A stretch of DNA of 64,000 nucleotides from Martinezella dioscoreae (GTDB lineage Bacteria; Pseudomonadota; Alphaproteobacteria; Rhizobiales; Rhizobiaceae): positions 496,001 to 560,000 of the forward strand of contig NZ_BLAJ01000002.1 of assembly GCF_009176305.1 (NCBI RefSeq), read 5' to 3'. A program made the position numbers and the translations under genes. The notes below the pieces were generated by a model. The model saw only the letters and a list, made by a program, of their open reading frames with translations, had not been told where the DNA came from and did not search any database. Below are positions 8,427-18,488 of the stretch, piece after piece (within the stretch, counting starts at the first letter, position 1; each line of letters opens with the position of its first letter).

Positions 8427-9647
8427 TTAGTCGCTCGGCAGTGGTCCCGGGAGTAACAATGTTGACGGGAAGTCAAGAACCGGCGGCATCATCCAGCGGC
8501 GAGCCCGGCCGTTGCCGACGCCCTGCACCATCCCATCCGCGGCAAGTGCGTCGAGCGCGCGCTGCACCGTGCGCGGACTTATCGCGAGCGCGATAGATAG
8601 CGCCGAACTCGACCAGGATTCTCCATCCGACAGCAGGGCAAGCAGCGAGGCATTCTCGACTTCCACAGGCGGCACCAGCACCACGACATCTCGCTTTCCT
8701 CGCGGCGTCAGCGCAAAACCGTGCTGTGTCGCATTGATATCGGCAAGCAGCTCTAGGGCGGCGCGAAGCCTGCCAATCTCAACCCTCAGTCTGGCCCGAT
8801 GGGATTCATCGGCGTGACGGGCGCGAAATGCCCGGGAAAGCAGCAGCTCCCGCGGCGCATCGTCGGGTGCCGCCTCGGCCAGCGCGCGTGCCAGGGCAAA
8901 GAGCACCGGCCGGCTCGCAAGCGAGATGATGTCTCCACCGCTGCGCACGACATTGCGGCAGGCATCGACAACCAAGGTATCGGACGCCAGAAGCGTCTCG
9001 ACTTCGTCAAGCGACAACAGCTTTTCCCGCCCCTGCGCAAACAGGCGTGCCGCCGGCTCATCGAGCGCGCGCGCCGCATCGCGGACCTCGACCATAAGCG
9101 CGGGGATTCCCGCTTTGCCGGCCGCTTCCTCGGCGCGCGCCAGAGCGGCGCGTGCCGGCTGAATACGCAGGCGGCGGATGGCGATGCCGGCAGCCGCCAG
9201 TTCATGGCTTGCCTTTGCAGCGGGCGGCAGCGGCGACGCATCGAGTTTTGCCAGCAGCCGTTCGGCCTCGTCCAGATGACCGACCAGCAGCAGACGCCGT
9301 ATCTGCAGATTGCGGGCATGGGCGGCGTTGATTTGATCGCCATGTTTTTCGAGAACGGCCCGTGCCGTCTCCAGCGCTTTCTCGGGCCAGCCGAGGTCGC
9401 GCGAGACAAGGGCGATCTCGGCTTCGGCCACGATGCAGCGAGCACGGGCAACCGCCTCGCGCGGGCCGAAGGCGCGCGCGGCATTCTTCAGCAACACCTT
9501 CGCGCGGGCTAGGTCGCCCAGCTGCGCCATTGCGATGCCGCGCAGTGCCAGCGCCGGGGCGTCGTCGCGCAGCGCGACGCGCTTCAGCGCGCCCAGCACG
9601 TCGCCTGATGCAAGCGCCTGGGCAGCCGCGACGATCAACGAATCCAT
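8427..9647 (-). CDS. HTH regulator with TPR-like N-terminal region
   Basis: A 406-residue protein. Residues 1-230 are alanine-rich helical repeats resembling TPR units (for example ALRGIAMAQLGDLARAKVLLKNAARAFGP). The last 90 residues hold a winged-helix/HTH segment (SWSSSALSIALAISPRTVQRALDALAADGMVQ). It is divergent from the DUF899 gene and upstream of the propeller gene, so it probably regulates one or both. The gap at 9648-9766 carries nested inverted repeats. The family is not named with confidence. Confidence 0.6.
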   Translation of the reverse strand: MDSLIVAAAQALASGDVLGALKRVALRDDAPALALRGIAMAQLGDLARAKVLLKNAARAFGPREAVARARCIVAEAEIALVSRDLGWPEKALETARAVLEKHGDQINAAHARNLQIRRLLLVGHLDEAERLLAKLDASPLPPAAKASHELAAAGIAIRRLRIQPARAALARAEEAAGKAGIPALMVEVRDAARALDEPAARLFAQGREKLLSLDEVETLLASDTLVVDACRNVVRSGGDIISLASRPVLFALARALAEAAPDDAPRELLLSRAFRARHADESHRARLRVEIGRLRAALELLADINATQHGFALTPRGKRDVVVLVPPVEVENASLLALLSDGESWSSSALSIALAISPRTVQRALDALAADGMVQGVGNGRARRWMMPPVLDFPSTLLLPGPLPSD

Positions 9648-9666
9648 CGAAATCCCGTCACACTTG

Positions 9667-9701
9667 TAACTCCCACCCCTTACGCCCCTAGCGGTAAGTT
9701 A
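9667..9701. promoter_or_regulatory. Nested inverted repeats in a divergent promoter region
   Basis: An outer pair TAACT/AGTTA (9667-9671, 9697-9701) overlaps an inner pair CTTAC/GTAAG (9679-9683, 9694-9698). The repeats lie in the 119-base gap between the HTH regulator and the DUF899 gene. This is the expected place for an autoregulated operator; binding is inferred only. Confidence 0.3.
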
Positions 9702-9766
9702 TCGCATATCGGCTGGCAAGATGCAGCGCCGACAAGGACAGACCTGACACAAAGAGGAGATGAACC

Positions 9767-10564
9767 ATGACGACGCATAGGACCGGAACGCGCAAGGAAT
9801 GGCTTTCGGCACGGCTTTCCCTGCTGGAGCAAGAAAAAGAGCTGACGCGGCGCAGCGACGAGATCGCCGCCCGTCGTCAGGAATTGCCATGGGTGAAGGT
9901 GGAAAAGGACTATCGGCTCGAGACCGACCAGGGTGTCGTTCCGCTCTCGGGCCTCTTCAAGGGGCGCTCGCAGCTTCTCGTTTATCACTTCATGTTCGGA
10001 CCGGACTACACGGCCGGCTGCCCATCCTGCTCATCGATCGCAGACGGCTTCAACGGCATCGCCGTACATCTTGAAAATCACGATGTCGCCTTCTCGGCCA
10101 TCTCCCGCGCCCCGTTCGCGAAGCTGCAGGAGTTCAAGCGGCGCATGGGCTGGACTTTCGATTGGGCTTCTTCCGCCAACAGCGATTTCAACCATGATTT
10201 CAATGTCTGGTTCACGCCGGAGGAACAGCGCGACGGCGGCATCGAATATAATTATCGCCGCGAGCCTCCAATACCCGACGCTCAGGTGGGCAAGACGATG
10301 CAGCAATGGGAGCTGCGCGGCAGCGAAGGCCCAGTCGAACTGATGGCGTCAATGACGGGGACGGATGTCCCGACCTACACGCGCGACCGGCCTGGCGTCA
10401 GCGCCTTCGCCATGCAGGACGGCGACATCTATCATACCTACTCCTCCTATGCCCGCGGGCTTGACGGGCTCTGGGGCATGTATCAGTGGCTGGACCGCGC
10501 CCCGCTCGGACGCAACGAGACCGGCGTATGGTGGAAGCACCACGATCGGTACGGAGCAAACTGA
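9767..10564 (+). CDS. DUF899 thioredoxin-fold protein
   Basis: The 265-residue protein has the DUF899 pattern: an N-terminal R.EWL.AR..LL..EKE.TR..D...A.R..LPWV.V.K.Y segment, then HFMFGPDYTAGCPSCSSIADGF with a CPSC pair near residues 84-87, and a C-terminal DG..YHTYSSYARGLD block. DUF899 proteins are thioredoxin-like and of unproven function. The ATG follows AGAGGAG. Its stop overlaps the next start, so the two genes are coupled. Confidence 0.88.
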   Translation: MTTHRTGTRKEWLSARLSLLEQEKELTRRSDEIAARRQELPWVKVEKDYRLETDQGVVPLSGLFKGRSQLLVYHFMFGPDYTAGCPSCSSIADGFNGIAVHLENHDVAFSAISRAPFAKLQEFKRRMGWTFDWASSANSDFNHDFNVWFTPEEQRDGGIEYNYRREPPIPDAQVGKTMQQWELRGSEGPVELMASMTGTDVPTYTRDRPGVSAFAMQDGDIYHTYSSYARGLDGLWGMYQWLDRAPLGRNETGVWWKHHDRYGAN

Positions 10565-10842
10565 TGTCCGTCTCGTCCGAAATCGGTGAGAGGGGCGGCC
10601 GCACCGCCCCTACCCTGCCCGTCATCGCCGGCCGGCTGCTGGCGTTGGCCGCCGCGCCGAGCTTCGCCCTGATGACCGTGTTATCCGCTTATGGTTCAAA
10701 CGGCGACATGATCTGTTCTACACAGGGCAGCTCGGTGCTCGGCGGGATGGTGCCGATGTATCTGCTCATGACCTTCTTCCATTGCGGTCCCTGGCTGAAG
10801 CTGCTTGCGAGAGATGGAAATGGTGCGCCTATCTCGGGCTAG
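10564..10842 (+). CDS. Small two-helix membrane protein
   Basis: The ATG overlaps the stop of the DUF899 gene by one base, implying translational coupling. The 92-residue product has two hydrophobic segments, about 26-45 (IAGRLLALAAAPSFALMTVL) and 60-80 (GGMVPMYLLMTFFHCGPWLKL), with a CS..GSSVLGG loop between. I do not recognise the family. Its partner suggests a membrane companion of the thioredoxin-fold protein. Confidence 0.65.
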   Translation: MSVSSEIGERGGRTAPTLPVIAGRLLALAAAPSFALMTVLSAYGSNGDMICSTQGSSVLGGMVPMYLLMTFFHCGPWLKLLARDGNGAPISG

Positions 10843-10855
10843 AGTCTCGACCGAA

Positions 10856-11668
10856 CTATGCGAGATTCTTGAGATAGAGCGAAAGCAGCTGGGTCTGGGA
10901 TGAAATGCCGAGCTTGCGATAGACGTTGCGGCGGTGAACCTTCACCGTCCCCGTCGAGATATTGAGCTTCAGGCCGATCGATTCCGACGAATGCCCCTGT
11001 AAAACGAGCTCGACGATGGCAGTCTCCCGGCTCGTCAGATTGAGATCCCGCCAGACGGCTTCCGCTGGCGGGAGGGTCTCGTTCTCACCCTTCCTGCGCC
11101 GGCCCCTGCTGCCGGCCGCCAATTGCGCATCGAAGCGCGAGGCGAGGCCGGACCAATAGTATCTCACCATGTTTGCGACCAGCGGCTCGACCTTCTTCAG
11201 CATCGCAAACTCCGCAGGCGGAAAAACCCCGGTTTTCTCGCGTCGCATCAACGAAAGGACGATGGTGACGTCCTCGTCGGCATTAATGAAGAAGCCGATC
11301 TCCTCGGCAAGTCCGGTCTGCACATAATAGGTGCGGTAGTACTCGCTGGAAAAGAAGCGATCCGGCGCCAGCTCCCGCATCCTGAGCACGCCTTCGCGGC
11401 GGCTGCGCGCCGTGTGGTAGAAGGGATCCAGCAGATAGGGACCGGCCTGGTAGAGCGTGACGAAGACGACATGCTCTTGCGGATCGAAAGTGCTGTAGAG
11501 ATCGATCGGCCGCTCCTTGCCGCGATAGGCGAAAACGACCACATAGTCGAACCGCACCAGCGCCGCCATCATCTGACGGAACGTCTCTCCGAATTCGGCA
11601 TCCGTCATCGACGATCGGCCGATCGTGGCGTTGAAGGCGGCAAACAGCCCTTCAAGGTCGGTGCTCAT
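10856..11668 (-). CDS. LuxR-family (GerE-type) transcriptional regulator
   Basis: The 270-residue protein ends in a LuxR-type HTH ([28 protein letters not shown], then [15 protein letters not shown]). The N-terminal 190 residues are a putative ligand domain without an obvious acyl-homoserine-lactone signature, so this is probably not a quorum sensor. The start at 11668 follows AGAGGGGAT and is preferred to an upstream start at 11728. It diverges from the Pot-type ABC operon and is the likely regulator of it. Confidence 0.8.
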   Translation of the reverse strand: MSTDLEGLFAAFNATIGRSSMTDAEFGETFRQMMAALVRFDYVVVFAYRGKERPIDLYSTFDPQEHVVFVTLYQAGPYLLDPFYHTARSRREGVLRMRELAPDRFFSSEYYRTYYVQTGLAEEIGFFINADEDVTIVLSLMRREKTGVFPPAEFAMLKKVEPLVANMVRYYWSGLASRFDAQLAAGSRGRRRKGENETLPPAEAVWRDLNLTSRETAIVELVLQGHSSESIGLKLNISTGTVKVHRRNVYRKLGISSQTQLLSLYLKNLA

Positions 11669-11757
11669 GTGACGGATCCCCTCTGCCGCCCTGCGCATTT
11701 GAGCGCAATCCCCATATACACCTCCCACGAAGCATTTGGCACGAAAATACCTCTTTC

Positions 11758-11771
11758 GGGGTATATACCTC
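11758..11771. promoter_or_regulatory. Candidate operator GGGGTATATACCTC
   Basis: A near-perfect palindrome (GGGGTATATACCTC) lies in the 186-base gap between the LuxR-type gene and the ABC operon. Related ATAC.CCTC-like copies lie just to the left (about 11724-11733 and 11747-11754). Placement between divergent regulator and target genes supports an operator role, but this is inference. Confidence 0.4.
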
Positions 11772-11854
11772 GCGAGAAGCTCGGGCTTACTCTTTCCTCA
11801 ACGACGGTGGCAATAAGGCAGATCAAGACTGCCGACCAACCGCAGGGAACAGAC

Positions 11855-12946
11855 GTGGCATCCGCTTCAACGAACGATATCGAATTCCGTTCGGTCACAA
11901 AGAGCTATGGCGCCGTGACCGCCGTAACGGACATCAATCTCAATGTGCCCAAAGGCGCATTCCTGGCGCTTCTCGGCCCTTCCGGCTGCGGCAAGACGAC
12001 GTGCCTGCGCATGATCGGCGGCTTTGAACAGCCGAGCGAAGGCACGGTGCTGATCGACGGACGCGAGATGAACGGCGTGCCCGCCTACCGGCGCCCGGTC
12101 AACATGGTGTTCCAGCACTACGCGCTGTTTCCGCATTTCAACGTCGCCCAGAATGTCGCCTATGGGCTGAAGCAGATGCGCCCGAAGATCGGCGGTGCCG
12201 AAATCGACCGGCGCGTCGCCGAAGCGCTCGAGATGGTTCGCCTCGGCGGTTTCGCCAAGCGGCGCATCCATGAAATGTCCGGCGGCCAGCAACAGCGCGT
12301 GGCGCTCGCGCGCGCCATCGTCAACCGTCCCTCCGTGCTCCTGCTCGACGAGCCGCTGGCGGCCCTCGACAAGAAACTGCGCTCGGCCATGCAGATCGAG
12401 CTTCAGACGCTGCAGCGCGAGCTCGGCATTACCTTCGTTCTCGTCACTCACGATCAGGAGGAAGCACTGTCGATGGCCGATATCGTCTGCGTCATGAGCG
12501 CAGGGCGCATTCGCCAGCTTGGCACGCCGCAGGAAGTCTATGATCGCCCGGCCGATCTTTTCGTCGCCGATTTCGTCGGCAAGACCAATCGCATCGAGGC
12601 GACGATGGAAGCCGATGGCGAAACGCTTCGCCTCGCGGATGGTTCGGCGCTTTCGTCCGGCAAGCGCCTCGCACCGGGCGCGGCAATTGCGGCTCTGCGC
12701 CCGGAGGCAATCCATCTCAGCCGCGACATGGCTACATCCGGCACGTCCTTTAAGGGCACGGTGACGCATCGCATCTTCCTGGGCTCGTCAGCCGAATACG
12801 CAGTCACCGTCCCCGGTCTCGGCGATTTCCTGATCACGTCGGATCGCCGCAGCATGAACGACAGCGATCTCGTGGGTCCGGGCGAAGAGGTCTTCCTCGG
12901 CTTCGACCCCACGGCCCTCCATGTCTTTCCAGCATCGAATGCATAA
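11855..12946 (+). CDS. ABC transporter ATP-binding protein, PotA type
   Basis: The GTG start at 11855 follows AGGGAA with five-base spacing. The frame continues far upstream, but that part is antisense to the LuxR gene. The 363-residue product has Walker [10 protein letters not shown] (about 44-52), signature [14 protein letters not shown], Walker [12 protein letters not shown], the switch histidine in VTHDQEEAL, and a C-terminal TOBE-like domain. It is the ATPase of the PotABCD-type importer encoded by the next three genes. Confidence 0.9.
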   Translation: MASASTNDIEFRSVTKSYGAVTAVTDINLNVPKGAFLALLGPSGCGKTTCLRMIGGFEQPSEGTVLIDGREMNGVPAYRRPVNMVFQHYALFPHFNVAQNVAYGLKQMRPKIGGAEIDRRVAEALEMVRLGGFAKRRIHEMSGGQQQRVALARAIVNRPSVLLLDEPLAALDKKLRSAMQIELQTLQRELGITFVLVTHDQEEALSMADIVCVMSAGRIRQLGTPQEVYDRPADLFVADFVGKTNRIEATMEADGETLRLADGSALSSGKRLAPGAAIAALRPEAIHLSRDMATSGTSFKGTVTHRIFLGSSAEYAVTVPGLGDFLITSDRRSMNDSDLVGPGEEVFLGFDPTALHVFPASNA

Positions 12947-12968
12947 GCCAAAACAAGGGAACAGCATC

Positions 12969-14132
12969 ATGAGCAAGGATTACAAAGACAACCTTCCGAT
13001 TTCAGCCGAAGGCTTCATGGACAAATTCATGCGCCTGAAGCGCGGCTCTATCAGCCGTCGTCACTTTCTGAATATCACCGGCCTCAGCCTTGCAACGGCG
13101 GTCCTGTCGCGCGTCCCTGGCGCGCTGTCGACACCCGCCTATGCCGCCGGCGAACTCGGCACGCAGATGTCGATCGCGACCTGGCCGAACTATCACGACC
13201 CTGCAACCTTCGAGAATTTCAAGGCCGCAACCGGCGTTGCCGTCGAGGTCAACGTATTCGGCTCGAACGAGGAAATGCTCGCCAAGTTGCAGGCAGGCGC
13301 CTCCGGCTGGTCTCTTTACGTACCGACGAACTACACGATTTCGACCTATCACAAGCTCGGCCTCATCGAGGAACTCGATCTGTCGAAGATCTCGAACTTC
13401 AGCCAGGCAACGGAAAGCCCGCGCTTTACCAAGGAAGGACAGATCGACGGCAAGACCTATGCCGTGCCGAAGAACTGGGGCACGACAGGCTTCTCGGTCA
13501 ACACCAAGAAGATAAAGACCAAGCTTTCGAGCTGGAAGGATTTCTTCGAGATCGCCCAGACCGAGGCCGACGGCCGCGCCATAGTCCACGACTATCAGCT
13601 GACCACCATCGGCAGCGCACTCGTTTCCCTCGGCTACGATTTCAACTCGATCAAGCCGGAAGAACTTGCCAAGGCCGAGGAGCTGCTGATCAAGGTCAAG
13701 CCGCATCTCTTTGCCATCAACTCCGACTATCAGCCGTCGATGCGTTCGACCGATGCCTGGCTGACCATGTGCTGGACCAATGACGGCGCGCAGCTCAACC
13801 GCGACATGCCCGAGCTTGAATATGTGCTCGGCAAGGATGGCGGCGAGATCTGGACCGACTATTACGCGATCCCGAAGGATGCACCCAACAAGGCGGCAGG
13901 CTATGCCCTGCTCAACTATCTGATGGACCCGAAGAATGCGGTGAAAGAGCACATCGCCAACGGCGCGCCGACCACCGACAGCCGTGTGATCGAGCTCCTG
14001 CCGAAGGAAATCACCTCGAACAAGATCGTCTATCCGGATGAAGCCTCGCTGACGCCGCTCGAATTCGGTGCCGCCGTCACGCTTACCGATCCGAGCCGCG
14101 CCGAACTGATGGCACGCTTCAAGTCGGCCTGA
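12969..14132 (+). CDS. PotD/PotF-type substrate-binding protein with Tat signal
   Basis: The 387-residue precursor has a twin-arginine signal (SRRHFLNITGLSLATAVL, about residues 27-44) ending near AYAAGE. The mature part begins MSIATWPNYHDPATFENF, the usual start of polyamine/opine-type family 1 binding proteins. The ATG at 12969 follows AAGGGA. Ligand-contacting residues cannot be assigned by eye. It sits between the ATPase and permease genes. Its ligand may be a substrate of the adjacent imino-acid enzymes rather than a polyamine. Confidence 0.88.
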   Translation: MSKDYKDNLPISAEGFMDKFMRLKRGSISRRHFLNITGLSLATAVLSRVPGALSTPAYAAGELGTQMSIATWPNYHDPATFENFKAATGVAVEVNVFGSNEEMLAKLQAGASGWSLYVPTNYTISTYHKLGLIEELDLSKISNFSQATESPRFTKEGQIDGKTYAVPKNWGTTGFSVNTKKIKTKLSSWKDFFEIAQTEADGRAIVHDYQLTTIGSALVSLGYDFNSIKPEELAKAEELLIKVKPHLFAINSDYQPSMRSTDAWLTMCWTNDGAQLNRDMPELEYVLGKDGGEIWTDYYAIPKDAPNKAAGYALLNYLMDPKNAVKEHIANGAPTTDSRVIELLPKEITSNKIVYPDEASLTPLEFGAAVTLTDPSRAELMARFKSA

Positions 14133-14218
14133 TCGTTTTTCTTCGACCCGATCCCTGCGCCATGACGGCGGTAAGGGATCGGCTTGCTTCCCAGCACCGG
14201 CGGACAAAGAACCTCTCG

Positions 14219-15085
14219 ATGCCCCTTAACCCAGCCACCAAACGGCGCCTCGTCACCGCTGCCCTCGTCGGGCCGGCAAGCATCTGGCTGTTCGTCTTCC
14301 TGGTGCTGCCCTTCATCGCCATCATCGTCTTTGCCTTTGGTGAGCGTGCACCTGAAGGTGGCTATCAGGCAGCTTTCACCTTCGCGCAATTCGCCAGTCT
14401 TGGCTCGCGGTCTGCTGCTTTCATCAATACGTTGATCCTTGCGCCGATTGGTGCGGCTGCCTGCCTGCTCGTTGCCTATCCGGTCGCCTATTATCTGGCC
14501 GTCAAGGCGAGCCCGCAACGCCGCCTGCTGCTCGTTTCACTGGTCGTCGTTCCCTTTTGGACGAGCTTGCTCGTGCGCACATACGCCTGGATGTATCTGC
14601 TCGGCGCACGCGGCATACCGCATCTGCTGGAATTCCTGGGCATAGAGAATGTCCGGCTCATCAACACACCCGGAGCCGTGCTGCTCGGCATCGTCTATGG
14701 CTATCTGCCGCTGATGATCATGCCGATCTATGTCAGCCTGGAAAAGCTCGACCGCCGATTGCTCGAGGCATCCGCCGATCTCGGCGCCAAGCCTATATCG
14801 ACCTTCTTCGGCATCACGCTGCCGCTATCCTTGCCTGGCGTCATGACGGGCGTCGCCCTGGTGACGATCCTGTTGCTCGGCGAATATCTGATCCCGCAGC
14901 TGCTTGGCGGCGGCAAGGTGTTCTTCATCGGCAATGCGCTTGTCGACCTCTTCCTGCAATCGCGCAACTGGCCGTTCGGATCGGCGATCGCCGTGACGCT
15001 CGTCGCCGTCGTCGTCATCGTACTACTTGTCGCGATGCGCATTGCCTGGCGCGTTGCCGGCACCCGTCAGGTGGATCTCGTCTGA
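14219..15085 (+). CDS. ABC transporter permease, PotB type
   Basis: The 288-residue protein has six hydrophobic segments and the EAA loop typical of this family (LLEASADLGAKPISTFFGITLPLSLPG). I chose the ATG at 14219 because it directly precedes a plausible N-terminus (MPLNPATKRR) and has a weak AAAGAA upstream. The frame also allows a start at 14162. Its stop overlaps the next gene by one base, so the two permeases are coupled. Confidence 0.87.
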   Translation: MPLNPATKRRLVTAALVGPASIWLFVFLVLPFIAIIVFAFGERAPEGGYQAAFTFAQFASLGSRSAAFINTLILAPIGAAACLLVAYPVAYYLAVKASPQRRLLLVSLVVVPFWTSLLVRTYAWMYLLGARGIPHLLEFLGIENVRLINTPGAVLLGIVYGYLPLMIMPIYVSLEKLDRRLLEASADLGAKPISTFFGITLPLSLPGVMTGVALVTILLLGEYLIPQLLGGGKVFFIGNALVDLFLQSRNWPFGSAIAVTLVAVVVIVLLVAMRIAWRVAGTRQVDLV

Positions 15086-15897
15086 TGCGCGCGCTCGTTA
15101 CTTTCGTCTATCTGTTCCTCTATACGCCGATCGCGCTCGTCGTCCTGTTCTCTTTCAATGCCGGCCGCAATGCCAGCGAATTCACCGGCTTTTCGACGCA
15201 ATGGTACGGACGGGCGCTGTCCAATACCTTCCTGATGGAAGCGCTGCGCAATAGCCTCATCATCGCCTTCACCAGCGCAGCACTTGCGGCGGTCTTCGGC
15301 ACGATGGCAGCAATCGGCCTAGAGCGGCTCGGTCCTCGCGCCCGCGCCGTCTTCGACGGGCTCTTTGCCGCCGCGATCGTCGTGCCTGGTGTCGTCATCG
15401 GCATTGCGACGCTGGTGGCACTCGTCGAGGTCTTCGGTATCATCAACCCATTGATCGCGGCCATCTGGCCTGGCGATCAGCCGCCGAGATTCGCGCTCGG
15501 CTATGGCTCGATTATCGCGGCACACGGCCTCTTCACCATGGCGCTGGTGACGATGATCGTGAAGGCGCGCATTGCAAGCGTTGGCCGTGACATCGTTGAA
15601 GCCTCCAGCGACCTCTACGCCACGCCGCTGACCACGTTCCGGCAGATCGTGTTGCCGCAGATCATGCCGTCGGTCCTCGCCGGCTTCCTGCTCGCCTTCA
15701 CCTTCTCCTTCGACGATTTCATCATCGCCTTCTTCGTCGCAGGATCGAACACGACGCTGCCGATCTATGTCTTCGCCTCGATCCGCCGCGGCGTCACGCC
15801 GGAGATCAACGCGATCGCGACCATGGTGCTGATCGTATCGCTCTTCCTCATTCTCATCGCGCGTTTCCTGATGCGCGAAAAGACAACGACAAACTGA
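15085..15897 (+). CDS. ABC transporter permease, PotC type
   Basis: A 270-residue six-helix permease. The EAA motif is IVEASSDLYATPLTTFRQIVLPQIMPS in the last third, followed by the usual PotC block FTFSFDDFIIAFFVAGSNTTLP. It begins at the ATG overlapping the stop of the PotB-type gene and completes the importer. An SDR gene follows after 13 bases in the same direction and is probably in the operon. Confidence 0.88.
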   Translation: MRALVTFVYLFLYTPIALVVLFSFNAGRNASEFTGFSTQWYGRALSNTFLMEALRNSLIIAFTSAALAAVFGTMAAIGLERLGPRARAVFDGLFAAAIVVPGVVIGIATLVALVEVFGIINPLIAAIWPGDQPPRFALGYGSIIAAHGLFTMALVTMIVKARIASVGRDIVEASSDLYATPLTTFRQIVLPQIMPSVLAGFLLAFTFSFDDFIIAFFVAGSNTTLPIYVFASIRRGVTPEINAIATMVLIVSLFLILIARFLMREKTTTN

Positions 15898-15910
15898 CCA
15901 GGGAAACATC

Positions 15911-16672
15911 ATGATACTCAAGGATCGGGTCGCAATCGTCACCGGAGCCGGCTCCGGCATCGGCCGCGCCGGCGCGCTGATCATGGCGCGCGAAGGCGCG
16001 CATGTGGTCGTCGCCGATATCGACTTGGCAAATGCCGAGGAGACCGTGCGCCAGATTACCGGGGCGGGTGGCAGCGCCGAAAGCCTGGTCGTCGACGTCA
16101 TGGACGATCAGGCGCTTGAGGCCGGCGTCGCAAAGATCGCCGCGCGACATGGTCGCATCGACATCCTGCACAATCACGCAGGCGCTCAGGTTGCAGGCAA
16201 TCTGGAAGAGGTCGCTGTTTCCGGCTTCGATACGTCCTGGAACCTGAATGTGCGGGCGCACTTCATGGCTTCACGCTTCGTCATGCCGGTCATGAAGAAG
16301 GCCGGAAAGGGTGTCATTCTCAACACCTCGTCATCATCGGGCGTGCTCTATGACCGCGAGATGATCGCCTATACCACCTCCAAGCACGCGGTCATCGCCA
16401 TGACCCGCCAGATGGCCGGCGACTATGCCCGGTTCGGCATCCGCGTCAACGCGCTCTGCCCCGGCTGGGTCGACACGCCGTTCAACGCGCCGTTCATCAC
16501 GCAGATGGGTGGACGCAGCGCCATTGAAGATTACATCGCCGAGAAAGTGCCGCTTGGACGATGGGCCGATGTGTCGGAAATCGCCGAACCGATTCTGTTC
16601 CTCGTTTCCGACCGCTCCTCCTACATGACAGGACAAATCCTCGTCGTCGATGGCGGCGAAACGGTCGTCTAG
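15911..16672 (+). CDS. SDR-family NAD(P)-dependent oxidoreductase
   Basis: The 253-residue protein has the classical SDR layout: TGAGSGIGRAG (about 11-21), D37 after the second strand, catalytic S139-S142 region and YTTSK (Y.x.x.x.K near residue 155), and a C-terminal LVSDRSSYMTGQ.L.VDGG block. The usual NNAG is NHAG here, a tolerated but uncommon change. It is the last gene of the PotABCD-type operon and converges with the aconitase-X gene 46 bases away. The substrate is unknown. Confidence 0.88.
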   Translation: MILKDRVAIVTGAGSGIGRAGALIMAREGAHVVVADIDLANAEETVRQITGAGGSAESLVVDVMDDQALEAGVAKIAARHGRIDILHNHAGAQVAGNLEEVAVSGFDTSWNLNVRAHFMASRFVMPVMKKAGKGVILNTSSSSGVLYDREMIAYTTSKHAVIAMTRQMAGDYARFGIRVNALCPGWVDTPFNAPFITQMGGRSAIEDYIAEKVPLGRWADVSEIAEPILFLVSDRSSYMTGQILVVDGGETVV

Positions 16673-16718
16673 GCTTACGGACGAAAACGTCGCACCGATG
16701 CGTGGAAACAGTGCACCG

Positions 16719-18416
16719 TCATTCCTCCCAAAGCCAGTCCGGCAACCCCGCTGCAACGCGCCCGACGACAGCCGCCTCAACACAATCGGCAAGGCTGCCA
16801 AAGCGCACGGCGCGTCCGCTGAGCCCCGGCCCGTAATGCGCATACTTGCCCGAATTGGTCATGACCGCACGCGTGCCGGGCGGAAAGACCGGCTCGGAGA
16901 TCGAGCACCAGCAAAGGTCGGGCAAAACCTGCACGCCGCTGCCGCGCAACCGCGCCAGTGTCCCGTCCATCTCCGCAGCCGCGATGACATCGCGTCCTGC
17001 CGTGACGATGACCATTACCTCAGGCAAGCGGCGTCGGCCGGCAAAGGCGTCGGCGAGCATATGACATTCGGCAAGCGAGGCATGCGGGCTGCCGATGGCG
17101 ACAAGCTCGACGGCTTCCGGCCCCTCGTTCAGTATTTTCCAGGCGGCTGCCATGTCGGCGCGTGTGATAGTCAGGCGATCGGCATTCGGATCGTGAGCAT
17201 CGACAGCCTCCGGCGTCACGCCATCGACATGCAGCATGGGAGCAGCAGACGTCGTGCCAAAGGCAGCGCAGAGCGCCTTCAGGTCGTCGCGTGACGGATG
17301 TCCTGCGGCAAGACCACGCAGCAACGGAATGCGATCGGGAGACGCTTTTCCGGCAAGATAGCCGATGAGCGGCCAGAAAGCATCGTCGCGACCTTCTGAA
17401 AGTTCAACGTCGAGGATACGCGTCGCCTTGCGATTTTCATCCAGATATACGCCCGAAAGCGGCGCGCGACCTGTCAATGCAATACAAAGATCGAGGAAAT
17501 CGGGATGCTTGGCGGTGCGCGCGCCCAGCACGCTGTTGGCGAAGATGACGGCATTGGACTCCGCCCAGCCGATGGCCTCCCCGGCGCCCGGTGCGCCGTC
17601 GAGCAAATAAGGAGAGCAGGTGAAGGTCGGGCGGCAGCCCATGCGCACATAGGCATCCGCGAGCCGCGCGGCGGGATCGCCAAAATCCTCCGGCACGCCC
17701 TGCGATCTCCAATTGGTGCGATCGACCGAAATGGCGTTCATGGTGGTAGGTATCCGCACACGCCCGCCGAGCTCAGCCATTTTTTCGGCGAAGGTCAGGT
17801 TGGCCGGGCTTGCATAGATACATCCATCGATATGGCCCTGCGTCACGTCGATAAGGGAAGTGGCACCCTGCTGAGCCGCCATGGCGGTCAATATGCGCAT
17901 GGCCTGAGCAGCCGCAACGCCTTCGCCGCCCTCCAGCATGGACCGGTCGGCCTGCGTCAAGGAAAGCCCGGAGATAGCAGGTGGCAAAAGGGGCATGGTC
18001 TCGCCATCTGCGACGACGGCAGCGGTTTCGACCTTGACCGTTTTTGCCTGCGCCAGGCGCACAAAGACATCCGGATGGAGCCGCACGACAGGCAGCTGCC
18101 GGCCGAACATTTCGGCGGCGACAAGTGCGCCGAGCGTCAGCACATCCTCGGCTTCGCAAAAGATCAGGGCAGCCGGCGCGCGGCCCGTCAGCGCGAGATC
18201 GAGCAGCACGCCGGAGCCGCTGCAGGAGCCACGGCTCGAAGGCATCATCAGAATTGCGCCGGTGAGACATTCGCCATGCAGCGGATGATGGATATCGATG
18301 ACCTTTCCGGTGGCCGGATCGACCCCACCCCAGAAGCTGAGGGCCTCTTGCGTGGCGATGACGCGGCCCTCCGCCGTGCCACCCATGATGCTGCGAGCCG
18401 ATGCCGTGTCGTTCAT
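16719..18416 (-). CDS. Fused aconitase X protein, probable cis-3-hydroxy-L-proline dehydratase
   Basis: The 565-residue protein joins the small swivel domain (DUF126-like, with [18 protein letters not shown] near residues 57-74) to the large AcnX/DUF521 domain (about 145-560). In the large domain [17 protein letters not shown] and [13 protein letters not shown] carry the cysteines expected to bind the cofactor. Characterised bacterial fused AcnX enzymes dehydrate cis-3-hydroxy-L-proline to 1-pyrroline-2-carboxylate. A neighbouring Ldh_2-family gene could reduce that product to proline. The start at 18416 (MNDTAS) is chosen over 18464; neither has a strong ribosome site. Confidence 0.83.
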   Translation of the reverse strand: MNDTASARSIMGGTAEGRVIATQEALSFWGGVDPATGKVIDIHHPLHGECLTGAILMMPSSRGSCSGSGVLLDLALTGRAPAALIFCEAEDVLTLGALVAAEMFGRQLPVVRLHPDVFVRLAQAKTVKVETAAVVADGETMPLLPPAISGLSLTQADRSMLEGGEGVAAAQAMRILTAMAAQQGATSLIDVTQGHIDGCIYASPANLTFAEKMAELGGRVRIPTTMNAISVDRTNWRSQGVPEDFGDPAARLADAYVRMGCRPTFTCSPYLLDGAPGAGEAIGWAESNAVIFANSVLGARTAKHPDFLDLCIALTGRAPLSGVYLDENRKATRILDVELSEGRDDAFWPLIGYLAGKASPDRIPLLRGLAAGHPSRDDLKALCAAFGTTSAAPMLHVDGVTPEAVDAHDPNADRLTITRADMAAAWKILNEGPEAVELVAIGSPHASLAECHMLADAFAGRRRLPEVMVIVTAGRDVIAAAEMDGTLARLRGSGVQVLPDLCWCSISEPVFPPGTRAVMTNSGKYAHYGPGLSGRAVRFGSLADCVEAAVVGRVAAGLPDWLWEE

Positions 18417-18452
18417 TTCATCGTGGGTCCATATGCGAGAGGATTGTAAGCA

Positions 18453-18474
18453 CCGATGTGGCAATGCACATCGG
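18453..18474. promoter_or_regulatory. Hairpin between oxidase and AcnX genes
   Basis: A perfect 8-bp stem (CCGATGTG / CACATCGG) with a six-base loop lies in the 72-base gap between two same-strand genes. There is no U-run. It may adjust the relative expression of the downstream AcnX gene or protect an mRNA end. Confidence 0.35.
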
Positions 18475-18488
18475 CATGTCTGTTTGCA

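Noticed and set aside
11123..11854. Long upstream extension of the PotA-type frame
   Set aside because: It runs antisense through the LuxR-family gene and encodes unnatural sequence; the GTG at 11855 has a good ribosome site and begins the family-like region.
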